A DNA stretch of 64,000 nucleotides. Source: Xanthomonas rydalmerensis (GTDB lineage Bacteria > Pseudomonadota > Gammaproteobacteria > Xanthomonadales > Xanthomonadaceae). Shown in pieces: positions 57,585 through 64,000 of the stretch. A model generated the notes under the pieces. The model was not told the DNA's origin, did not search any database, and worked only from the letters and a program-made list of their open reading frames with translations. Made by a program: the position numbers and the translations under genes. Position 1 is the stretch's first letter. Each line of letters opens with the position of its first letter. Location of the stretch: the NCBI RefSeq assembly GCF_033170385.1, contig NZ_CP126170.1, positions 4,612,001 to 4,676,000 on the forward strand, read 5' to 3'.

Positions 57585-59366
57585 ATGGCAACAGACAGAG
57601 AGAACCAGATGCTCCGCGCCGCATACGCGGCCGGCATCACACAGCCCAGGGAACTGGCGAATTTTATGGCGCAGGTGGGCCATGAATCCGGCGGCCTTTC
57701 CAGGCTTGAGGAAAGCTTCAATTACACCAAGGGAATCGGACAAATCACTGCCAACGTGCGTTCTGCTTTGCGCGAAGGTCCGGAGGCACTGGAAAGCGCG
57801 CGCATCGAGGCACTCAGGGGCCGGCCCGAACGGCTCGGCGAACTCATGTACGGCAATCGCCGGGATCTCGGCAATGATCAGCCGGGGGACGGCTATCTCT
57901 ATCACGGCCGTGGCTACATGCAATTGACCGGCAAGGCACAGTACAGCGCGGCTGGCGAGGCGTTGGGTCTGGACCTGGTCAATCGACCAGAGTTGGCATC
58001 TCAGCCTGAGAACGCCTCGCGCATCGCCACCTGGTACTGGCAGCAGAAAGTACCCGAGGAGCAGCGCAACAGCGCCCGAGACGCGGGTGCCGCCATCAAC
58101 GGAGCCAACCCGCCGAACGGGTTGGCAGACCGCGAGAGGCGCTTCGAGCACTGGCAACGAACGCTGACACCCGAATTGATGCAGAACCTGGCCACGGGAC
58201 GGCTGGGTGAAGCCGTCGCTGCACCCACGCAGGGCCATCGGCCGGCTACCGCTAACGCCGGGGGGTCTCACAGCAACTTCCAGCAGACGATGGAGCGCAT
58301 GCTGCCGAGCCAGGGCAAGGTCGATCCGCACATCACCGGGCACTATGGCGAACACCGCGCCCGCGGTCCGCACGGCGGCACCGACTTCAACTACGAAGGC
58401 GGCCAAACCGGCATCAACCGGCAGCATCCGACGGTGCACGCGCCGATCTCCGGCACGGTGACCTTCTCCGGCGGCCAGTACGGCACGGTGAAAATCCGCG
58501 ACGCGCAGGGCAATTCGCACGAAATCCTGCACCTGGATTCGCGCTCGGTGAAAGAAGGCGATACCGTGCGCGCCGGCGATGCGATCGGCACCATGGGCGG
58601 ACGTGGCCCGAACGGGGCGAACCAGTACGCGCAGCACGTGCATTACCAGATGCACGATGCGAACGGGAAGGCGGTCAGTCCGGAGACGTGGTGGAACCGC
58701 GGCCAGCAGGTCGACGCGCATGGCCGCGATCAGGCGCAGCATGGCAATGGCACGCTGCGCCAAGGCGACCACGGCCAGGAGGTGCGCGAGTTGCAGCAGC
58801 ATCTCAACCGCCTCGGCATCCGCGACGCGCAAGGCCGTCCGCTGGCCGAGGACGGCCGCTTCGGGGACAACACCCACGAGGCGGTAACGGCTTTGCAGAA
58901 ACAGCGCGGCCTCACCCAGGACGGCATCGTCGGCCGCGATACCCGGGCCGGGCTGGCGGCCGCCGAGCAGGCGCAGGCCAAGCCGGCGAAGGGTCCGCAG
59001 CTCGGCGAGCCGGGGCATCCGGATACGCCGCTGTACGACAAGATGCGCACGGAAGCCGATCGCGGTGCGGAGAAGGCCAATCCGCCGCACGCCAAGCTGT
59101 CGAACGAGGCAGTAGCCAACCTCACCCTGCAGGCCAAGCAGGCCGGGATCGATAGCCCCGACAAGCTGAAGGAGGTCAATGTCGCCAACGACAAGGCCTT
59201 CGTCGCCGGGACCACGCCGGGCTTCCGTGCGGTGGTGGACCTGCAGCAGCCGGCACCACCGCTGGAGCAGACCAGCGCGCAGTTGGCGCACCAGTCCGCA
59301 CAGCAGCAGGAGTCGGGGCAGCGCGAGCAGCAGCAGGAGACGAACAGGAGCATGGCGCGCGCCTGA
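57585..59366 (+). CDS. Peptidoglycan hydrolase effector: GH19 - M23 - PG_binding - XVIPCD
   Basis: A 593-residue multidomain protein without a signal peptide. In order: a GH19 lysozyme/chitinase-like domain (residues about 1-205, catalytic Glu in VGHESGGLSRLEESFNYT), an M23 metallopeptidase (H263 and D267 in HGGTDFNY, HVH at 351-353), a PG_binding_1 domain (about 391-455, LRQGDHGQEVRELQQHLNRL) and a C-terminal region (about 474-593, starting GEPGHPDTPLYDKM, Gln-rich end) that fits the XVIPCD domain recognised by VirD4 of the bacteria-killing type IV secretion system. It should cleave glycan and peptide of rival cell walls. ATG at 57585 with GAGGAG 8 bases upstream. Confidence 0.88.
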   Translation: MATDRENQMLRAAYAAGITQPRELANFMAQVGHESGGLSRLEESFNYTKGIGQITANVRSALREGPEALESARIEALRGRPERLGELMYGNRRDLGNDQPGDGYLYHGRGYMQLTGKAQYSAAGEALGLDLVNRPELASQPENASRIATWYWQQKVPEEQRNSARDAGAAINGANPPNGLADRERRFEHWQRTLTPELMQNLATGRLGEAVAAPTQGHRPATANAGGSHSNFQQTMERMLPSQGKVDPHITGHYGEHRARGPHGGTDFNYEGGQTGINRQHPTVHAPISGTVTFSGGQYGTVKIRDAQGNSHEILHLDSRSVKEGDTVRAGDAIGTMGGRGPNGANQYAQHVHYQMHDANGKAVSPETWWNRGQQVDAHGRDQAQHGNGTLRQGDHGQEVRELQQHLNRLGIRDAQGRPLAEDGRFGDNTHEAVTALQKQRGLTQDGIVGRDTRAGLAAAEQAQAKPAKGPQLGEPGHPDTPLYDKMRTEADRGAEKANPPHAKLSNEAVANLTLQAKQAGIDSPDKLKEVNVANDKAFVAGTTPGFRAVVDLQQPAPPLEQTSAQLAHQSAQQQESGQREQQQETNRSMARA

Positions 59367-59826
59367 GCCGCCAGGCCGTGGCGGGGCGGTCGTGCCGACA
59401 GCGCGATCGCCCCTGCTCGGCGACTCCACCGCTTGCCTGCGACGACCGCTCAGGCGGCCGACGCATCGCAGACACCGTTCGTCGAAACGAAAAAAGCACC
59501 TCTCATCCCCTGCATCCGGCACGATCGAACCAGATGCAAGCTGCCTTATGTAAGCGACGGGGCGTCCCCGGTAAAGCCCGTCGCGGCTGACGCCGCTCAC
59601 ACAGGACATTGCCCGACGTTTTTGGAGGCCCCCGAAGGTCGCTCCGCTGGGACGGCTGCATGCGTGCTGTGCTGGGCGAGGACATGGACGGCATCGGGCG
59701 CGACCAGCAAACGGGCAAGGCGTCCGTGCTGCTGGCAACGGCTGCCGGCGTCGCCGGATGCGCGGCCCGGTGTCTCCGCATCGCACCGACGATGGCGCTA
59801 TGCTGGGCCGGTTCCTGGGAGGGAAG
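59367..59826. other. Intergenic region after the effector gene
   Basis: A 460-bp gap. It contains one inverted copy of the genome-wide palindrome (59579-59602, with a GACGCC variant core) and otherwise no recognisable gene, terminator or RNA. The open frames crossing it are of repeat composition. Confidence 0.6.
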
Positions 59827-60309
59827 ATGGATACCACCGCCTACGCGCGCCCGATCGACCGCTATTTCGCCAGTTATTCCGACGATCACCGCAATGCCGC
59901 CAACCAGCGCATCCACGTGGTCGCCGTGCCGGCGATCCTGTGGTCTGTGGTGGCGCTGCTGTGGTGCATCCCGGTCGGCGGCACCTGGTTCCAGAGCGGG
60001 CTGTGGGCGGCGCTGGGCATGTTCGCGGCGTGGATGTACTACAACCGCCTGTCGCGTCCGCTGGGCTACGGCATGCTGGCGGCGTTCTTCTTCTGCGGCT
60101 GCCTGTGCCGGCTGCTGGAGGCGCACCTGGGCCTGCAGGGGCTGCTGTGGCTGGCGATCGGCGTGTTCGTGGTGGCCTGGATCGCGCAGTTCATCGGGCA
60201 CGCACTGGAAGGCCACCGGCCCAGCTTCCTCACCGACCTGACCTATCTGCTGATCGGCCCGGCCTGGGTGCTGGCCAAGCTGTACCGGCGCATGCACTGG
60301 CGCTACTGA
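59827..60309 (+). CDS. DUF962 / Mpo1-like membrane protein
   Basis: A 160-residue protein with about four membrane spans: PIDRYFASYSDDHRNAANQR at the start, then HVVAVPAILWSVVALL and the C-terminal region FIGHALEGHRPSFLTDLTYL. This is the DUF962/Mpo1 family; yeast Mpo1 is a dioxygenase in 2-hydroxy fatty acid degradation, and the conserved His residues here could hold the metal. GGAGGGAAG precedes the ATG at 59827. Confidence 0.87.
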   Translation: MDTTAYARPIDRYFASYSDDHRNAANQRIHVVAVPAILWSVVALLWCIPVGGTWFQSGLWAALGMFAAWMYYNRLSRPLGYGMLAAFFFCGCLCRLLEAHLGLQGLLWLAIGVFVVAWIAQFIGHALEGHRPSFLTDLTYLLIGPAWVLAKLYRRMHWRY

Positions 60310-60437
60310 GCGCGGCCGCCCCACACCGCAGCACAGCCGCCGGGTACGCGCGGACGCTGCCCGGACCTTCCTCCCCTCGTTCGCCGCGGCGCCTGCGCGC
60401 CGTCCGCACCCAGCTGACGCGTGCGCGCGACGCGGCG

Positions 60438-61373
60438 TCAGCCCTGCTTCGCCGTGTCCCCAAGGTCCAGGCCCAACATCCCCGCATCCGGCGCGAAGGC
60501 GCACGGCGCGTAGCCGAAATCCCGCCGCGCCGGTTGCAGATCGAACGTCAGGTCCTCGCGCATGCGCTGCAGCGCGGCGCGGTTCATGCCCTGCAGGCGG
60601 CCGCAGGCGTGGGCCAGCGCCAGCGCCGACGCGAACAGCGCATGCGGCAGCGTCAGCAACCGCGCTGGCGGACGCAGTACGGCCAAGACCCGCCGCACCA
60701 TCTCGCAATAGGTGAGCGTCTCGCCGCCACCGAGGGCGTAGCTGCGCCCGTGCGTGGCCGGATGCGCCAGCACCGCCAGCGCCGCGTCGGCCAGGTCCTG
60801 CACGTGCACCGGCTGGCGCAGGCCGCTGGCGCTGCGCGGCAGCACGAACCAGCCGGTGCGCCGCGCCAGTGCCGCGATCGCGCTGAGGGTGCGGTCGCGG
60901 CCGGCGCCGTAGACCAGGGTCGGCCGCAGCACCGTCGCCGCCGCGCCGCGCTCGGCCGCGACCGCGAACACGATGGCCTCGGCCTCGCGCAGGCGCCGGG
61001 CGACGTCGCGCTCGGCCGAATCCAGCGAGTCGCGCTTGACTTCCAGGCTGGTGGAGCCGAACGCGACCACGCGCGCCGCGGCGACCGGCGCGCGCCGGTA
61101 CCAGTCGGCGAAGGCGTCCAGCGGCCCGCAACTGAACACCACGTCGGCCGCCACCGGCGGCGCCTGCAGCGCGCTGAGTTCACCGGCATGCCAGTGCAGG
61201 CCGGATTGCGGCGCGCGCGTCTGACGGGAGTAGGCATGCACCTCCCACCCGTCGGCCAGCAAGCGGTGCAGCAGGCGCTCGCCGATCTGGCCGCTGCCGC
61301 CGAACACCAGCGCGACGCGCGGGGAGGCGACGGACGGAGGGGAAGCGGACGCAGCGGCAGGCGAATCTGTCAT
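60438..61373 (-). CDS. NAD(P)-dependent epimerase/dehydratase family protein
   Basis: A 311-residue Rossmann-fold protein. The nucleotide-binding loop is RVALVFGGSGQIGERLLHRL near residues 20-40, and the extended-SDR position ATVLRPTLVYGAGRDRTL follows. A Tyr-x3-Lys active site is not evident, so it may be a binding or epimerase-like member rather than a classical dehydrogenase. Start at the ATG at 61373; the open frame above is repeat-rich. Confidence 0.85.
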   Translation of the reverse strand: MTDSPAAASASPPSVASPRVALVFGGSGQIGERLLHRLLADGWEVHAYSRQTRAPQSGLHWHAGELSALQAPPVAADVVFSCGPLDAFADWYRRAPVAAARVVAFGSTSLEVKRDSLDSAERDVARRLREAEAIVFAVAAERGAAATVLRPTLVYGAGRDRTLSAIAALARRTGWFVLPRSASGLRQPVHVQDLADAALAVLAHPATHGRSYALGGGETLTYCEMVRRVLAVLRPPARLLTLPHALFASALALAHACGRLQGMNRAALQRMREDLTFDLQPARRDFGYAPCAFAPDAGMLGLDLGDTAKQG

Positions 61374-61789
61374 CGACACAGAATAGTGCGTGCACGGCCG
61401 TTTGCGGCCGGGAGCATGCGGGATCGGGCCGCTGCACAGCACGCCACGGCGGATGGAGGCGCGCGATTACGCGGCGCTGGCATACGCAATCACCCACGAT
61501 CGCCACGCTCACGGCGCCCTCGCCCTACGCCGCACGCGCCCGCATCGAGAGCGACAGGCACCTCCGCTGCAGAACATGCCCACCCACGGCAACGCTCGTG
61601 CCACACGCATGGCGCACGCCCTGCACAGTCGGCAGTCGACAGCCCCATGCAACGCGTACTCGCAGGCACATCACCTGCCTGCGGCTATGCTGTGCGCATG
61701 ACCGTGCACGCCTTTCGTTTCCGCGCCGGCCAACGCCGTGACGCGCCTGTTACACTCGGGCTCCTGCTCGCGAATCTCGTATTCCCTGC
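61374..61789. other. Divergent intergenic region before the antiporter gene
   Basis: A gap of 416 bases between divergent genes. No gene is recognised. A TTACACT box near 61750-61756 could be a -10 of the antiporter operon. The rest is not repetitive in the way of the other spacers. Confidence 0.5.
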
Positions 61790-64000
61790 ATGATCCCAGC
61801 CCTCGACCTCCTGCTGGCCTTGCCGTTTCTGATGGCAGTGGCCGTGGTTGCCCTGCGCCACCGCTCGCGTGCCACCCTGGCCTGGGCCGCGGCGCTGGCG
61901 CCGTTGGCGGGCTTGGCAATACTGGGCGCGCTGACGCCGACCGTGCTCGAGGGCGGCATCGTCCGCGCCGACCACGCCTGGCTGCCGCAGATCGGCCTGC
62001 AGTTCTCGTTGCGCCTGGACGGCCTGGCCTGGATGTTCGCCGGTCTGGTGCTGGCGATCGGCGCGCTGGTGGTGATGTACGCGCACTACTACCTGAGCGC
62101 GCGCGAGAACGCGGCGCGCTTCTACGCCTATCTGCTGCTGTTCATGGGCGCGATGCTGGGCATGGTGATCGCCGGCAATCTGTTGCTGCTGATGGTGTTC
62201 TGGGAACTGACCAGCATCAGTTCGTTCCTGCTGATCGGTTTCTGGTCGCACCGCCAGGACGCGCGCGACGGCGCGCGCATGGCCCTGGTGATCACCGGCG
62301 GCGGCGGCCTGGCGCTGCTCGGCGGCGTGCTGCTGCTGGGGCGCATCGTCGGCAGCTACCAGCTCGACGCGGTGCTCGCCGCCGGCGACGTGATCCGCGC
62401 CAGCCCGCTGTATCCGTGGGCGCTGGGGCTGGTTTTGCTCGGCATCTTCACCAAGAGCGCGCAGTTCCCGTTCCATTTCTGGCTGCCGCATGCGATGGCC
62501 GCGCCCACCCCGGTGTCGGCCTACCTGCACTCGGCGACGATGGTGAAGGCCGGCGTGTTCCTGCTGGCGCGGCTGCATCCGGCGCTGGCCGGCAGCGACC
62601 TGTTCTTCTACACGGTCAGCGGCATCGGCGCGGTCACCCTGCTCACCGGCGCCTGGTTCGCGATCTTCCAGCACGACCTCAAGGGCCTGCTGGCGTATTC
62701 CACGATCTCGCACCTGGGCCTGATCACCATGCTGTTCGGGCTGTCCACGCCGATGGCGGTGGTGGCCGGCGTGTTCCACATCCTCAACCACGCGGTGTTC
62801 AAGGCCTCGTTGTTCATGGCCGCCGGCATCATCGACCACGAGACCCACACCCGCGACATGCGCCGGCTCGGCAACCTGCGCCGCTGGATGCCGATCACCA
62901 GCGCGCTGGCGATCACCGCCTCGCTGTCGATGGCCGGCATCCCGCTGCTCAACGGCTTCCTGTCCAAGGAGATGTTCTTCGCCGAGGCGCTGGGCGCCGA
63001 CGGCCCGGCGGCGATGCGCCTGTTCACCGCGACCTCGGCACTGCTGGCCGGCGTGTTCGGCGTGGCCTACAGCCTGCGCTTCGTCTACGAGACGTTCTTC
63101 GGCAAGGGTCCGCGCGATCTTGAGACGATGCCGCACGAGCCGCCGCGCTGGATGAAGATCCCGGTGGAGATCCTGGTGCTGGTGTGCGTGGCGGTCGGCA
63201 TCGTGCCGGCGCTGACCGTGGCGCCGGTGCTGCGCAGCGCCGCCGGCGCGATCCTCGGCAATGCACTGCCCGATTACAGCCTGGCCGTCTGGCACGGCTG
63301 GAACGCGCCGCTGGCGATGAGCATCGCCGGCGTGGTCGGCGGCGTGGCGCTGTATTTCGGCCTGCGCCGGTTGACCGCGCTGTACACCGAGGTGCGCCAC
63401 TCGCTGGGCAAGCGCGTGTTCCACTGGCACGTGCAGACCCTGTTCGGCGTGGCCGCGCGCTTCACCCGCGTGCTCGCCAACGGCAGCCTGCAACGCAGCC
63501 TGCGCTGGCTGGTGCTGGCCGCGGTGGTGGTGGTGGCCGCGCCGCTGTTGAACGCGCCACCGTTGTGGCAGCAGTGGCCGGCGCCGCAGGGCATGCCGCT
63601 GCTGGGCTGGGGCCTGTGGCTGCTGATCCTCAGTTGCGCGCTGTCCACGCTGTTCCTGTACCACCAGCGCCTGCTGGCGGTGCTGGTGCTGGGCGGCAGC
63701 GGGCTGGGCGTGAGCCTGGTGTTCGTGTTCCTGTCGGCACCGGACCTGGCGCTGACCCAGTTGCTGGTGGAGATGGTGACCCTGGTGCTGATGCTGCTGG
63801 GCATGAACTACCTGCCCAAGGCCTCGCCGCCGGAACCGCGGCGCTGGCGCCGCTGGCGCGATGCGGCCTTGGCGATCGTCGCCGGCGGCGGCATGGCGCT
63901 GCTGGCGTACTCGGTGATGACCCGGCCGGCAACGACCATGGCCGGCGAGCTGCTGCAGCGCGCGCTGCCGGAAGCCTACGGCCGCAACGTGGTCAACGTG
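61790..64000 (+). CDS. mnhA: Monovalent cation/H+ antiporter subunit A (MrpA/MnhA/PhaA), 3' end outside window
   Basis: The first 737 residues of a large membrane protein; the frame runs off the right edge with no stop. It has the complex-I-like antiporter core (TMVKAGVFLLARLHPAL, HDLKGLLAYSTISHLGLIT, LNHAVFKASLFMAAGIID) and, after residue about 620, the MrpA-specific C-terminal membrane region (LSAPDLALTQLLVEMVTLVL). MrpA is the largest subunit of a multisubunit Na+/H+ exchanger; the remaining subunits are expected beyond the window. The ATG at 61790 opens directly into the first helix. Confidence 0.95.
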   Translation, partial: MIPALDLLLALPFLMAVAVVALRHRSRATLAWAAALAPLAGLAILGALTPTVLEGGIVRADHAWLPQIGLQFSLRLDGLAWMFAGLVLAIGALVVMYAHYYLSARENAARFYAYLLLFMGAMLGMVIAGNLLLLMVFWELTSISSFLLIGFWSHRQDARDGARMALVITGGGGLALLGGVLLLGRIVGSYQLDAVLAAGDVIRASPLYPWALGLVLLGIFTKSAQFPFHFWLPHAMAAPTPVSAYLHSATMVKAGVFLLARLHPALAGSDLFFYTVSGIGAVTLLTGAWFAIFQHDLKGLLAYSTISHLGLITMLFGLSTPMAVVAGVFHILNHAVFKASLFMAAGIIDHETHTRDMRRLGNLRRWMPITSALAITASLSMAGIPLLNGFLSKEMFFAEALGADGPAAMRLFTATSALLAGVFGVAYSLRFVYETFFGKGPRDLETMPHEPPRWMKIPVEILVLVCVAVGIVPALTVAPVLRSAAGAILGNALPDYSLAVWHGWNAPLAMSIAGVVGGVALYFGLRRLTALYTEVRHSLGKRVFHWHVQTLFGVAARFTRVLANGSLQRSLRWLVLAAVVVVAAPLLNAPPLWQQWPAPQGMPLLGWGLWLLILSCALSTLFLYHQRLLAVLVLGGSGLGVSLVFVFLSAPDLALTQLLVEMVTLVLMLLGMNYLPKASPPEPRRWRRWRDAALAIVAGGGMALLAYSVMTRPATTMAGELLQRALPEAYGRNVVNV

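Noticed and set aside
57555..59837. Minus-strand frame of about 760 codons over the effector
   Set aside because: The plus strand encodes recognisable GH19, M23, PG-binding and XVIPCD domains; the reverse frame has no family match.

Overview
The window is very GC-rich, gene-dense bacterial DNA. It most likely comes from Xanthomonas or a close relative in the Lysobacterales. The evidence is a 229-residue Clp-type CRP regulator, a 264-residue SpeD, the fis / purH-purD region, two families of short repeats common in Xanthomonas intergenic DNA (TGTAGGAGCGGCTTCAGCCGCGACG palindromes and GGGATTCGGGATTGG tracts), and an effector with a Xanthomonas-type XVIPCD tail. The species cannot be fixed from sequence alone.

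Layout. 1-862: end of a DUF3426 protein and fis. 863-1423: repeat-rich spacer. 1424-9361: a tightly coupled eight-gene minus-strand operon for an unidentified phospholipid pathway, containing counterparts of E. coli ynbA, ynbB, ynbC and ynbD plus an acyltransferase, a second CDP-alcohol phosphotransferase, a TIGR04222-like protein and a small membrane protein. 9688-13490: purH, a lipoprotein and purD. 13851-22106: a uracil-DNA-glycosylase-like protein, a YccS-like protein, an MFS exporter, a 2OG-oxygenase-like protein, a LysR regulator and an MFS-PlsC fusion. 22201-24150: an array of CD225/dispanin-like and DUF2752 membrane proteins. 24219-28571: ampE, nudC, erpA, a bactofilin, a DUF6776-like protein and a DUF4126 protein. 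28607-33153: a degenerate REC-GGDEF-EAL protein and a hybrid histidine kinase. 33553-35034: bfr, bfd with a Fur-like box, and rppH. 35155-36648: tRNA-Met, tRNA-Gln, a hairpin-rich spacer, rpsI and rplM. 36864-42289: coq7, a DUF3592 protein, a Gdx/SugE-type exporter, speD, clp, a TSUP permease and a GH5 glycosidase. 42375-49824: trpE, trpG, trpD and trpC on the minus strand, interleaved with a threonine-aldolase-like enzyme, a SIMPL protein, a flavin reductase and a HAD phosphatase. 50230-51385: an IS110-family element. 51418-55136: a YegS-like lipid kinase, a candidate small RNA, a GNAT protein, rpe, a DnaJ-domain protein and purC. 55304-59366: three lipoproteins followed by a GH19-M23-PG_binding-XVIPCD protein, read as a type IV secretion killing effector with immunity candidates. 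59827-64000: a DUF962 protein, an NAD(P)-binding sugar-epimerase-like protein and the start of a multisubunit Na+/H+ antiporter subunit A gene that runs off the end.

How the genes work together. Much of the window is housekeeping: purine, tryptophan, polyamine and ubiquinone synthesis, ribosomal proteins, Fe-S and iron storage. Three regions look accessory and deserve attention: the ynb-like lipid operon (CDP-activated lipid head-group chemistry coupled to a hydrolase-methyltransferase and a PAP2-tyrosine-phosphatase-like fusion), the repeated CD225/DUF2752 array, and the lipoprotein/effector locus for interbacterial killing. An orphan forward terminator at 52526-52557 between two minus-strand genes marks a possible unannotated small RNA.
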